Source: Pontibacter sp. FD36
GTDB lineage: Bacteria; Bacteroidota; Bacteroidia; Cytophagales; Hymenobacteraceae
Assembly (NCBI RefSeq): GCF_015686655.1
Contig: NZ_JADPMP010000006.1
Span: 186,001 to 250,000 of the forward strand
Direction: 5' to 3'
Length of the DNA: 64,000 nt
In this document: positions 43,750 through 53,700 of the stretch, piece by piece
How the letters are laid out: each line of letters opens with the position of its first letter
Position numbering within the stretch: position 1 is the first letter of the stretch
The notes under the pieces: model-generated
Told to the model about the DNA's origin: nothing
The model's input: the letters and a program-made list of their open reading frames with translations, nothing else
Database searches by the model: none
Translations under genes and position numbers: made by a program

Positions 43750-45276
43750 ATGTCTCCAATCGTTCTTTTATCGTTTCTGATAGGCTACTTCGCGGTGCTG
43801 ATAGGTATATCCTACTTTACTTCGAAAGGATCATCAGACAACTCCAGTTTCTTCATCGCCAACCGCAACTCAAAGTGGTACTTCGTAGCCTTTGGTATGA
43901 TCGGTACCGCTTTGTCTGGCGTAACCTTCATTTCGGTGCCGGGAGCGGTGGTGAACAGTAGTTTCGGCTATTTCCAGTTTGTGCTCGGCAACACGGTCGG
44001 CTTTGTGCTGATCGCCTTTGTGCTCCTGCCGCTCTACTACCGCATGAACCTGATCTCCATTTATACCTACCTGGAGAAACGCTTTGGCTATTGGAGCTAT
44101 AAATCGGGTGCCATGATCTTCCTGGTGTCGCGCACCATTGGCTCTGCTTTCCGTCTGTACCTGGTAGCCATTGTGCTACAGCGTTTTATCTTCGATGCCT
44201 GGAACGTACCTTTTGTGGCCACTGTGGCGATTTGCTTGATTCTCATTTGGCTCTATACCCACAAAGGCGGCCTTAAAACGATCGTAATCACGGATACGCT
44301 GCAGACGCTCTTCATTGTGTCTTCGGTTATTTTCTCGATCATCTTTATCGCCAGCAGCCTCGACCTGAACGTGGTGCAGACCTTTGAGGCGGTGAAAAAC
44401 AGCTCTTACTCCAAGATGTTCTTCTGGGAAGATTTCCTGGGTACGAAGAGCCACTTCCTGAAGCATTTCATTGGTGGTATTTTTGTGACGATTGCCATGA
44501 CGGGCCTGGATCAGGACCTGATGCAGAAGAACCTGAGCTGCAAAAACATCGGCGAAGCGCAGAAGAACATGCTGACGTTTACGGGTGTTTTCGTGTCGAT
44601 CAACATCTTCTTCCTGAGCGTGGGAGCCCTGCTGTACATTTATGCAGAAGCGAATGGCATTGATGTAACGGCCCTTGCGACGCCTGACCACCTGTTCCCG
44701 GAAATCGCCCTGAACCACATGGCCATGATTCCGGCCATCATCTTTATGCTCGGCCTTACGGCAGCTACCTTTGCCACCACTGACTCTGCACTGACAGCAC
44801 TTACTACATCTTTCTGCGTGGACTTCCTGAACTTCACCAAAAAAGCCAACCACGATGACATCAAACTGATCCGCACCCGCCACATGGTGCACATTGGCTT
44901 CTCGGTAGTCATGCTGCTGGTTATCCTCGTGTTCAAGATCATCAACGACGACTCCGTGGTGAACGCCATCTTCAAAGCGGCCGGCTATACCTATGGTCCG
45001 TTGCTGGGCTTGTTTGCTTTCGGTATGGCCAACAAACGCGCCGTGGCAGACAAATTGGTGCCGTATATCTGCGTGGTCTCGCCAGTGCTGACATATATTC
45101 TGGACAGCAATTCTGTAGATTGGACAGGCTATGCGATGGGTTTTGAACTGATCGTGATCAATGCCGCGATTACATTTATCCTGTTGCTGGTAACAAGCAA
45201 ACCAGGTGGCGGCATGATGATGGATGCTTTGGAAGAAGCTGAACGCGGTCCTAAAGTAAAACAGACAACTTATTAA
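43750..45276 (+). CDS. Sodium:solute symporter, candidate MurNAc transporter
   Basis: A 508-residue SSS-family permease with about 13 membrane segments: MIGTALSGVTFISVPGAVVNSS, GGLKTIVITDTLQTLF and GLTAATFATTDSALTALTTSFCVDF are family landmarks. It differs clearly from the galactose-type symporter at 26369. Its position between murQ and the D-lactate dehydrogenase suggests MurNAc or a disaccharide as substrate; a symporter-type MurNAc importer (MurT) is known from Tannerella forsythia, as I recall. D-lactate is an alternative cargo. Confidence 0.85.
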   Translation: MSPIVLLSFLIGYFAVLIGISYFTSKGSSDNSSFFIANRNSKWYFVAFGMIGTALSGVTFISVPGAVVNSSFGYFQFVLGNTVGFVLIAFVLLPLYYRMNLISIYTYLEKRFGYWSYKSGAMIFLVSRTIGSAFRLYLVAIVLQRFIFDAWNVPFVATVAICLILIWLYTHKGGLKTIVITDTLQTLFIVSSVIFSIIFIASSLDLNVVQTFEAVKNSSYSKMFFWEDFLGTKSHFLKHFIGGIFVTIAMTGLDQDLMQKNLSCKNIGEAQKNMLTFTGVFVSINIFFLSVGALLYIYAEANGIDVTALATPDHLFPEIALNHMAMIPAIIFMLGLTAATFATTDSALTALTTSFCVDFLNFTKKANHDDIKLIRTRHMVHIGFSVVMLLVILVFKIINDDSVVNAIFKAAGYTYGPLLGLFAFGMANKRAVADKLVPYICVVSPVLTYILDSNSVDWTGYAMGFELIVINAAITFILLLVTSKPGGGMMMDALEEAERGPKVKQTTY

Positions 45277-45279
45277 GCT

Positions 45280-45298
45280 TATACCTGTAACGGGTATA
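45280..45298. repeat. TATACC...GGTATA inverted pair
   Basis: TATACC (45280-45285) and GGTATA (45293-45298) form a small stem in the 70-bp gap after the symporter stop. No T-run; another intergenic use of the window-wide hexamer. Confidence 0.45.
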
Positions 45299-45346
45299 CA
45301 GTGAGTGGGGCAGTATTTGTCCTTTATCTAAAGTTCTTTTGTCCTC

Positions 45347-48178
45347 ATGCTTATGAATATAGCATTGCTTTTGGAGAGTGTTTTACCAAAAGCGCGCATA
45401 CGGGCACGCCTGATCGATGTCGTGTCCTACGCTTCTGACGCGGGCTTTTACTACCTCAGGCCGAAGGCCGTGGTGCAGCCGGTGTCGGAGGTGGAGATTA
45501 AACAGTTATTTGCTTTTTCGCACCAGCACAAGGTGCCTTTGACCTTCCGGACAGCCGGGACCAGCCTTTCAGGGCAATCGATAACAGATGGCATACTGGT
45601 TGATCTGAGTCAGTACTGGAACAAGGTACAAGTAGAGCAGGAGGGAGCGCAGGTACGGGTGCAACCCGGCGTGATCGGTGCCATCGTGAATGCGCATCTA
45701 CGTCCATTTAAGCGCAAGATCGGTCCGGACCCGGCCAGCATCAACTCGGCCATGATGGGCGGCATACTCTCGAATAACGCCAGCGGCATGTGCTGCGGCG
45801 TGAGCAAGAACTCCTACCACACCACGAAGTACATCAGCTTTGTGCTGCCCAGCGGCCAGTGCTTCACCACCGAAAAACAGATCGACTACTTGCGCTTCAG
45901 TGAGGAGTGCCCGGAGCTATACCTGACCCTGCAAAAGATCAAGCAGCAGATTCGCAACAACCCGGAACTACATTACCTGATCCGGCACAAGTATAAGACT
46001 AAGAATACGGTTGGCTACTCTGTCAACGCTTTCATCGACTACGAGCACCCACTCGACATCATGGGGCATTTGCTGATAGGAGCAGAAGGTACGCTCGGCT
46101 TCATTGCTGAGGCGGTGCTGCAAACTGTGCCCGATTATCCGGCTAAGTCGACTGCGCTACTCTATTTTCCTGATATCTATGCCGCTTGTCAGGCCATAGT
46201 GCCACTGACGGAGGCGGGTGCCGAGGCGGTCGAGCTGATGGACCGCGCCTCGTTGCGCTCTATTGAGCACATGGCAGGCGTGCCGGCTGTGATCAAGACC
46301 TTACCCGACACCGCGGCTGCTTTGCTGGTGGAGTTCCAGGCGAACACGCACGAAGAGGTGCAGGAGAAAATCCTGAAATTTATGGCGCTGGCACCGGAGT
46401 TGGCTTTGCTGGAGCAGCCTGTGTTCACAACCGACCCAATCGAACAAGGCTTGTTGTGGAAGGTGCGCAAAGGCATGTTCCCGGCGGTAGGTGCTGTGCG
46501 GGCCAGCGGTAGCACCGTATTGCTCGAAGACATTGCCGTACCGGTTGCTCAACTTGGCAATGCCATCCTTGACCTGCAGGAGCTCTTCCGCAAACACGGG
46601 TATAGTAACGCCATCATTTTTGGTCACGCCAAGGATGGTAACATCCACTTTGTAGTTACGCAGGCCTTCGACACACCCGAAGAAGTAACCCGCTACGACC
46701 GCTTCCTGAAAGAAGTGGTGAAGCTGGTGGTGAAGAAATACGAAGGTGCCCTGAAAGCCGAGCACGGCACGGGCCGCAACATGGCGCCGTTTGTAGAGAC
46801 TGAATGGGGACCGGAGGTATACCGCATCATGAAGGCGCTGAAACAGGTGGTGGATCCGGAGAACCTGCTTAACCCAGGCGTTATCATCAACCACGACCAG
46901 AACGCGCACATCCAGAACCTGAAGGACCTGCCGAAGGTGGAAGAGGAAGTGGACCGCTGCATGGAATGTGGCTTCTGTGAGCATAAGTGTCCGAGCCGCA
47001 ACCTCACACTGACGCCCCGGCAGCGCATCGTAGTGCGCCGGGAATTGCTGAATCTGCAACGCAGAGGTAAGAAGAAAGAGCACAAAGAACTGCTGAACCA
47101 GTACCAGTATGACGGCTTGGATACCTGCGCCGTTGACGGTCTCTGCGCCACTGCCTGCCCGGTTGATATAAATACCGGTGATCTGGTGAAGCGCCTGCGC
47201 CGCGAGAACCACAGCGAACTGGCCAACCAAGTGGCTTTGATGGTAGCGAAGAATTTCAAACCCGTTGCTGCGACCGTGAAGTTCGGACTGCAGGCAGGAG
47301 CGGGTGTGAACAAGGTTCTGGGTGCCAATACAATCTCCAGGCTGACAGAGGAAGTGAAAGATATGATCCCTTCTTTTCCACTCTGGACAAAGCAACTGGC
47401 CCCGGCCCCAGGTATAGCCAAATCCATTGCCTATGCGACGGCTCCTGTGGCAGAAGCTGCTGTGGTTTACTTTCCCACCTGTATCTCACGAACGATGGGT
47501 GCCGCTGAGTCGGGTAAGAAAAACATCATTGACACATTCAGAAGTGTATCAGACAAGGTAGGGCTGAAGTTTATGATCCCGCAGGATGTGCAAGGCGCCT
47601 GTTGCGGCCAAATCTTCTCTTCGAAAGGATACAGCAAGGCATTTGCTTATACTGCCAATGAAACAATAGAGAAGGTATGGCAATGGACCGATAAAGGCCG
47701 CCTGCCGCTGGTGCTCGATATCACCTCCTGCACCCAAACCCTGCAAAGCTGCCGTCCGGTACTCACCGCTGAGAACAAGCAGAAGTTCGACAGCATCAAA
47801 ATCATCGACAGCATCGACTACATAGCTGATTTTATACTTCCGAATGCCACTGTGCAGCACAAGAAAGCAAATGTGGTGCTACACCCCGTTTGCTCCCTGC
47901 AGAAAATGGGGCTGGAAGGGCGTTTTGTAAGTATAGCCAGACAATTGGCCGAGGAAGTAACCGTGCCGATGCACGCCGGTTGCTGCGGTATGGCCGGCGA
48001 CCGTGGTTTCCTGGTGCCGGAGCTTACTGCATCTGCGACTGCCCCTGAAGCTGCGGAGGTGAAGCAGCAAGAGTATGATGGGTATTACTCTTCAGGCAAG
48101 ACCTGCGAAATGGCCATGACAGAAGCGGTTGGTCGTAACTACGAGTCAATTGTTTATCTGCTGGATGAGTGTTTGTAG
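45347..48178 (+). CDS. FAD/Fe-S D-lactate dehydrogenase (Dld-II type)
   Basis: A 943-residue fusion. The FAD-binding domain (about 35-260) has LTFRTAGTSLSGQ and GPDPASINSAMMGGILSNNASG; a FAD-oxidase C domain follows to about 525 (FGHAKDGNIHFV). Then come two 4Fe-4S motifs, CMECGFCEHKC (Cys538-548) and CAVDGLCATAC (Cys594-604), and two CCG domains (CCG at 752-754 and 879-881). This is the layout of quinone-linked D-lactate dehydrogenases. It sits behind murQ, whose reaction yields D-lactate, so pyruvate recovery is the natural role. A glycolate oxidase-like or D-2-hydroxyglutarate activity cannot be excluded by sequence. Confidence 0.9.
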   Translation: MLMNIALLLESVLPKARIRARLIDVVSYASDAGFYYLRPKAVVQPVSEVEIKQLFAFSHQHKVPLTFRTAGTSLSGQSITDGILVDLSQYWNKVQVEQEGAQVRVQPGVIGAIVNAHLRPFKRKIGPDPASINSAMMGGILSNNASGMCCGVSKNSYHTTKYISFVLPSGQCFTTEKQIDYLRFSEECPELYLTLQKIKQQIRNNPELHYLIRHKYKTKNTVGYSVNAFIDYEHPLDIMGHLLIGAEGTLGFIAEAVLQTVPDYPAKSTALLYFPDIYAACQAIVPLTEAGAEAVELMDRASLRSIEHMAGVPAVIKTLPDTAAALLVEFQANTHEEVQEKILKFMALAPELALLEQPVFTTDPIEQGLLWKVRKGMFPAVGAVRASGSTVLLEDIAVPVAQLGNAILDLQELFRKHGYSNAIIFGHAKDGNIHFVVTQAFDTPEEVTRYDRFLKEVVKLVVKKYEGALKAEHGTGRNMAPFVETEWGPEVYRIMKALKQVVDPENLLNPGVIINHDQNAHIQNLKDLPKVEEEVDRCMECGFCEHKCPSRNLTLTPRQRIVVRRELLNLQRRGKKKEHKELLNQYQYDGLDTCAVDGLCATACPVDINTGDLVKRLRRENHSELANQVALMVAKNFKPVAATVKFGLQAGAGVNKVLGANTISRLTEEVKDMIPSFPLWTKQLAPAPGIAKSIAYATAPVAEAAVVYFPTCISRTMGAAESGKKNIIDTFRSVSDKVGLKFMIPQDVQGACCGQIFSSKGYSKAFAYTANETIEKVWQWTDKGRLPLVLDITSCTQTLQSCRPVLTAENKQKFDSIKIIDSIDYIADFILPNATVQHKKANVVLHPVCSLQKMGLEGRFVSIARQLAEEVTVPMHAGCCGMAGDRGFLVPELTASATAPEAAEVKQQEYDGYYSSGKTCEMAMTEAVGRNYESIVYLLDECL

Positions 48179-48200
48179 AAAGTCTATTTCATCACAAAAC

Positions 48201-48231
48201 AAAGAGACCCGTTCAAGTGACGGGCCTCTTT
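48201..48231. terminator. Bidirectional terminator between dehydrogenase and deoR-type gene
   Basis: AAAGAGACCCGT (48201-48212) pairs with ACGGGCCTCTTT (48220-48231) with one mismatch. T-rich sequence lies downstream and A-rich upstream, so it serves both convergent genes. Confidence 0.85.
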
Positions 48232-48252
48232 GTTTATGCTGTGTATGATTTT

Positions 48253-48996
48253 TTAGACTGTTTCGACTACGGCTGCATACTCTTTCAGACTTGCATCTTC
48301 AGGATTCAGATCTGTCACCAGGTAGTGGATTGAGTTGAGATCGCATACCTTCATATTCTGGTCGGAGCCGAGTTTTTCGGCGATACTCATGATGGCGGTT
48401 TTCTTGGCAGATCGGATCATCGCTTTCTTTACCTGCACTACTTCCCAGTCAGAATCGGTGAGGCCGTCTTCTACGGAGAGGGAGTTGGTGCCCAATATAC
48501 AGAGATCCACTTTGATCTCAGAAAGCTGGTTTACCACCTGTGCACCGATCATGATGTGGGAGTTCTTCGAAAGCTGTCCGCCCAGCAGGATCACGTTGAT
48601 ATTTGGGCGTTCGGCCAACTCCAAAGCCACCAGCGGACTCACCGTAAAGAAGGTACAGCGCAGGGTATCCGGAATCATACGGGCTACTTCGATCATAGTG
48701 GTACCACCACCAACCAATATGCTCATACCGTCTTTCAATAGGTCAATTACCTTGCGGGCAATTTCCTTTTTCGACTCCTTGGCGTATACCTCCGACTGGC
48801 TGAATGGATAATGGAAGGATTTCGACAGAGCGCCACCATGTACCTTCAGAATCTGACCGCTTTCTGCCAGTTCGTTCAAGTCTCTTCTAACCGTATCTTC
48901 CGATACATTGAGCTTCAAACTCAAATCTGATGAAAGCACCTTGTTGTGCAGATTGATCTGCTTTATGATAAAAGCCTGCCGTTCTTCCTTAAGCAT
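48253..48996 (-). CDS. DeoR/GlpR-family transcriptional regulator
   Basis: A 247-residue protein. The N-terminal winged helix (about 3-58) has ERQAFIIKQINLHNKVLSSDL and the recognition helix VSEDTVRRDLNEL; the DeoR C-terminal sensor (about 75-235) has ILVGGGTTMIEVARMIPD and VILLGGQLSKNSHIMIG. Such regulators usually respond to a phosphosugar. In this locus GlcNAc-6-P, GlcN-6-P or MurNAc-6-P is a reasonable effector. The gene is convergent to the D-lactate dehydrogenase and downstream of the minus-strand nagX-like gene across a MITE-like element. Confidence 0.92.
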   Translation of the reverse strand: MLKEERQAFIIKQINLHNKVLSSDLSLKLNVSEDTVRRDLNELAESGQILKVHGGALSKSFHYPFSQSEVYAKESKKEIARKVIDLLKDGMSILVGGGTTMIEVARMIPDTLRCTFFTVSPLVALELAERPNINVILLGGQLSKNSHIMIGAQVVNQLSEIKVDLCILGTNSLSVEDGLTDSDWEVVQVKKAMIRSAKKTAIMSIAEKLGSDQNMKVCDLNSIHYLVTDLNPEDASLKEYAAVVETV

Positions 48997-49049
48997 TCTG
49001 GACGTATTTAATCTGTAAAAATCAAATATAGATTTTTTTCTGATATTAT

Positions 49050-49463
49050 TTTGTCTGAATCAGGATTTTCAGGATTCAAGATGGCCTCTATCCCCACGGA
49101 TTGACAGGATTTATGGAATGGAATGTTTAACGTGTAGGGACAGGTCGTGACCTGTCCAATCGTGCACCAGCAAAAAACTAGATGATTACAAATGGTCTTC
49201 GTGACACCCATGTCCCAAAGCTATATACAGGGGCCCTATCCCCACTGTAGGGGACTTCCTGGTCCCCATGTGCTGGTAAACGCGGACTAGAAGGTCCGCA
49301 GCAGAATAGGATTCGGACAAGGATGTCCGAGTCAGCTGTAGTTCACCGTATATATCAATCCTGTTTCATTGCACAGTCATCGCGCGGACAAGTCGCGACC
49401 TTTCCCTACGGTATATAAATCCTATGTATCCTTTTTAATCCTGTAAATCCTGATTCAGACAAA
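49050..49463. mobile_element. MITE-like element with 27-bp terminal inverted repeats
   Basis: TTTGTCTGAATCAGG... at 49050-49076 and its reverse complement at 49437-49463 agree at 26 of 27 positions. Inside is a second inverted pair, GTAGGGACAGGTCGTGACC from 49135 against 49384-49411, plus small palindromes such as GGACAGGTC-GT-GACCTGTCC (49138-49157). No coding capacity. Part of the terminal sequence recurs at 53977-54020. This pattern fits a non-autonomous, dispersed palindromic element. Confidence 0.7.
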
Positions 49464-49467
49464 TTAA

Positions 49468-49497
49468 AAAGCCTGCCCCACTAATGGGACAGGCTTT
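49468..49497 (-). terminator. Terminator after the NagX-like gene
   Basis: AAAGCCTGCCCCA (49468-49480) and TGGGACAGGCTTT (49485-49497) pair with a single G-U on the minus strand, and minus-strand T residues follow. It closes the nagZ-nagX unit. Confidence 0.85.
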
Positions 49498-49518
49498 CAA
49501 AAAAAGGCATGCTATACC

Positions 49519-50694
49519 TTATACCTTTACATAGATCTTCTTCTTATCCATCCAGAATCCGATCACCCACATGGTTAACATATAGGCAAGTGCGAACAGG
49601 AGAGATGCTGTTTTTCCTTCGGACCAACTCAGGAAAAGATGGGTATAAAGCCACTTCTGCAAGCTCATATCATCTATTCGGATGAAGTTAAGCAGCTTGA
49701 TGACCAGTGTCGCAAAAGCGAAGATGAAGAGTGGGTTTTTGCCGAAGGCCTCGAAAAAGTAAGACCATTTCACAAAGCCTAATACTTCGATCACCAGCAT
49801 CAGCGCACCGATCAACATCACACTTAGACCCACTGAGTGTAGCACATAAGAACTTGTCCAGATCGGCTTGTTGATTGGGAAAGCAAAATCCCACACAAAA
49901 GCGATGGCCACCAGGGCAGCCCCAGCCAGGTTGAGTTTGAAGACGGTGCTCAGGTTGTTGCCGTTTTTCTGGATAAACAGACCTGCAAAGTAACCCGCTA
50001 TCACATTCACGGTGGCTGGCAGTGTGCTCAGCAATCCTTCCGGGTCGAAAGGTATACCGAAGCCTTTGTAGAGGTTTGTTTCAGGTATGATTAGGTCATC
50101 GAACTTGCGGGCGGCATTGCCAGCGAGACTGTACGGATCAGCAGCATCGCCGAAGAAGTACATCACAGCCCAGTAGCCCAACAATACCACCACACTGAAA
50201 ATGGCGGCACCCTTGAACTTGAGGTAATGCACCGCCAGCGAAGCGATGAAATAGCAGAGCGCTATACGCTGTAACACACCCATAATTCGAACCGCCGTGA
50301 AATCCTTCATGACGATGGCGCCTTCCGGATTGCGCATAACGAAAGGGAACAAATTCAGGAACAGACCGATCAGGAAAATAAGGGCCGTGCGCTTGAACAC
50401 CTTGCGCAGGAACACACTGTCGGACTGCCTTTCGAACTTGCGCATACTGAAGCTCATGGCGTTGCCTACCACAAACAGGAAGGACGGAAACACCAGGTCT
50501 GTCACTGTAAAGCCGTGCCAGGCAGCATGCTTGAAAGGCGCGTAGATGCTGCCCCAGCTGCCGGGATTGTTCACCACGACCATCAAGGCGATGGTGAGGC
50601 CACGGAGCACATCAAGTGAAAGGTAACGCTCATACGTTTGCGGTCTGAGTAAACCAGCGTCTGTCAGGGGAGGGGCGGTCGAGAGTTTAGTCAT
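49519..50694 (-). CDS. NagX-like membrane acyltransferase (DUF5009/HGSNAT family)
   Basis: A 391-residue protein with about ten hydrophobic helices. The family is shown by RYLSLDVLRGLTIALMVVVNNPG, TVTDLVFPSFLFVVGNAMS and the terminal FALAYMLTMWVIGFWMDKK. Related proteins acetylate terminal glucosamine across the membrane (heparan-alpha-glucosaminide N-acetyltransferase) or are NagX of GlcNAc loci. Here it could re-acetylate GlcN made by the deacetylase module before transport. It lies 51 bp downstream of the nagZ-type gene, separated by a hairpin. Confidence 0.82.
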   Translation of the reverse strand: MTKLSTAPPLTDAGLLRPQTYERYLSLDVLRGLTIALMVVVNNPGSWGSIYAPFKHAAWHGFTVTDLVFPSFLFVVGNAMSFSMRKFERQSDSVFLRKVFKRTALIFLIGLFLNLFPFVMRNPEGAIVMKDFTAVRIMGVLQRIALCYFIASLAVHYLKFKGAAIFSVVVLLGYWAVMYFFGDAADPYSLAGNAARKFDDLIIPETNLYKGFGIPFDPEGLLSTLPATVNVIAGYFAGLFIQKNGNNLSTVFKLNLAGAALVAIAFVWDFAFPINKPIWTSSYVLHSVGLSVMLIGALMLVIEVLGFVKWSYFFEAFGKNPLFIFAFATLVIKLLNFIRIDDMSLQKWLYTHLFLSWSEGKTASLLFALAYMLTMWVIGFWMDKKKIYVKV

Positions 50695-50710
50695 GGGGTC
50701 TAAAAATAAT

Positions 50711-50733
50711 GCCGTCCCCTATTGAGGGACGGC
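50711..50733 (-). terminator. Hairpin between the NagZ-type and NagX-type genes
   Basis: GCCGTCCC (50711-50718) pairs with GGGACGGC (50726-50733). On the minus strand ATTATTTTTA follows. It likely gives partial termination, lowering expression of the acyltransferase relative to the upstream hydrolase. Confidence 0.75.
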
Positions 50734-50745
50734 TATACCTATAAA

Positions 50746-53700
50746 TTAATTCGCGGAAGCTTCTGCAGGCTGTTTCTCTTTGCTCTTGCCCATGGCGTCA
50801 TACACCACTTGCAGCACACCGGTGCGGGTATTGAGTTTGCTCAGTTTGTTGTTCTCGCGGGTAGGGTTCACGCGGTTGCTCAGGAACACATACACCAGGT
50901 TGTTCACCGGATCGACCCAGGTATAAGTACCGGTAAAGCCTGAGTGACCGAAGCTTTCTGCCGGAGCACTTGGAGCGGCATTGCTGTTCGGGGCACCCGG
51001 TTTGGCCGGACGGTCGAAGCCAAGAGCGCGGTAGTTGCCTTGGTCGCAGAACTGGCACTTGCTATACTGGCTTACTACACCATCCACAATAATTTGCTTG
51101 TTGGCATACAGGCCGTCGTTCAGGTATAAGTGCATCAGTTTGGCTACGTCATTGGAGTTGCCGAACAAACCAGCGTGACCACTCACACCACCCAGCATTG
51201 CAGCACCTTCGTCGTGCACAGTGGCATGCAGAAGCTGCTTGCGGAAGTGCGGTTCAAATTCGGTTGGTACTACACGAGAGGCAGGATAATGTTTGTATGG
51301 ATTGAATGTCAAAGTTGTCGCACCGATTGGCTTGTAGATCATGTTCTGCAGATAGGTTTCAAAGCCCACGCCTGTGATGTTCTCTACTACTTTCGGAGCC
51401 AGGATAAACGAGAGGTCGCTGTATACATAGCCTGGTTTTTCGTTCAGCGGCGACTCCATGATCTCCTTGTATATCCTGTCGGCATACTTGCGGTGGATGT
51501 ACAGGTTGTTGGCTACTTTGATTGGGAATCTTCTTGTAGAATCCGCCTTAAACGTACGCCATTTGAAGTTACCGCTTTTCTTAACGGTCTCTTTCCAGAA
51601 CGGGATCCAGGACTTGAGTCTGGCTTGGTGCGTGAGGATGTCACGGTAGTTGAGGTCGGCCTTGTTCGTGCCGGCAGCCATTGGCAGGTAGGTGCCTAGC
51701 GTCTGGTTTTCGTCAAAGCGACCTTCCCCTTTCAGGCGCATCAGTGCAGCCATGGAGGTACTGATCTTGGTCACAGAAGCAAGATCATAGATATCGTCGA
51801 CACGAACCGGTTGCTCCTTGTCGTAGGTATGGTATCCGAAAGCTTTGTGATAGATCACTTTGCCGTCTTTGGCCACGAGTATCTGCGCACCTGGGGCAGC
51901 CTCTTCACGGATAGCCTGATGCACAAGCGAGTCTATACCTGCCAGATCCTGTGATTTTATACCCACCGCTTCCGGCATAGAGTAAGCCATACGCCAGCCG
52001 CCGCGGGTCAGGAGACCGTCGTCAATTTTGAAGGCGTTGCTTACTGTCACCGGCAATTTGCCTGTAGCGCCTATACCTCCGAAAATTAGCTGCGAAACAA
52101 GGTCCTGCGTGGTGGCATTCTCCTGGTAAGCGGCAATAACGGCGTCAGCTTTGTCGAGGCTCTCCATCTCGGCAAGGCTATACACGTTGCCAAACACGCT
52201 CACGATCGTTTTCTTATTACGGATAAGCTCTTTCAGGAACAGGTTCATCTCGGCTGTGATACCAAAATTGCTACTGCCCGCCTTGAGTTGCAGGGAGTGT
52301 ACACCCGCGATGATCAGGTTGTAGTCCTTTAGTTTTTCCTTCATAGCCAACAATTCTTCAATAGAGTTGGTCGGCTGCAGGAAGAAGGTGTCTACTTGCG
52401 TATAGCGAGCCAGGTCGCGCTGGAAAGCAGTTTCTTTTTTTGTGCCAATTGCCAGCGCAGCTACTTTTAACGTGTCGAGCGTCTGGATCGGCAGGATGTG
52501 GTTTTTGTTGCGCAAGAGCGTGAGCGAAGCCTCGGTCAGCTGACGGTTCAGGTATTGCGCATGCGGATTGTTGAGGTCGGCGATCAGGTTTTTAGTTTCG
52601 ATCGGCTTCCACTTGTCCAGCCCTACCCATTGCTTGGCGGCCAGCACTTTGCGAACGCGGAAGTCAATCTCATCCTGCGTGATCTCTTTGTTGGCAATAG
52701 CCTTTTTTACTTCCTGAATGGTTGTTTTCACATCCATTGTGTTCAGCATCACATCGTTACCAGCTACCAGGGCTTTCACATCTACCACCCCCGGAGGATA
52801 GAACTTGGCTACGCCCTGCATGTTAAGAGCGTCTGTAAACACCAGTCCTTTGTAGTTAAGCTCGTTTTTAAGAAGGTCCGTTACAATCGGCTTCGAAAGG
52901 GTAGAGGCGAGGTTCGGGGTATTATCGAGCACCGGAATGTTCATGTGCGCGACCATCACGCTGCCCAGGCCTTTGTCCATGAGTGCACGGAAAGGGTGCA
53001 GTTCGATAGAGTCAAGGCGGATGCGGGAGAAGTTGATCAGCGGCAGACCGTAATGCGAGTCCACGTTGGTGTCGCCGTGGCCCGGGAAGTGCTTGGCACT
53101 GGCCAGCACGTGGTTGTCCTGCATGCCTTTCATGTAAGCCAATGACTTGCTGGCCACATTGTGCTTTTCCTCACCGAAAGAGCGGAAGCCGATCACGGGG
53201 TTGTTGGCGTTGTTGTTAATATCCACAGTTGGCGCGAAGTTCACATGCACGCCTAGTCGCTGGCACTGACGAGCGATTTCAGCACCCATCTCGTAGATAA
53301 GGCGCTCGTTATCGATACCGCCAAGCGCCATCTGGTACGGGAAGCGGATGGTGCTATCCAGGCGCATGGCCAGACCCCACTCCCCGTCAATGGATATCAT
53401 CAATGGCACCTTACTTTCCTGCTGGTAGCGGTTGGTCATCTTAGCCTGACGCACCGGACCACCTTGAAAGAAAATCATACCGCCGACTTTATAGGTCTTC
53501 ACGATATTGCTGATCGAGTCAATGTGCGCCTGGTTCTTGTTAGAGTACACCGGAATCGAGATCAGTTGCGCGATGCGCTCTTCCGGCGTCAGGGTTTTCA
53601 TGACAGAGTCAACCCAGCGGCTGTTCACGTACTGCAGGAATTCAGCATCACGGCCCGGTGTATAGCTGGCAGCAGTTGCTTTCTTAGCGGCAGCCTTGCC

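Noticed and set aside
46301-47395. 364-residue open frame on the minus strand
   Set aside because: Antisense to the D-lactate dehydrogenase FAD and Fe-S region, with a low-complexity, His/Gln/Leu-rich translation typical of shadows.
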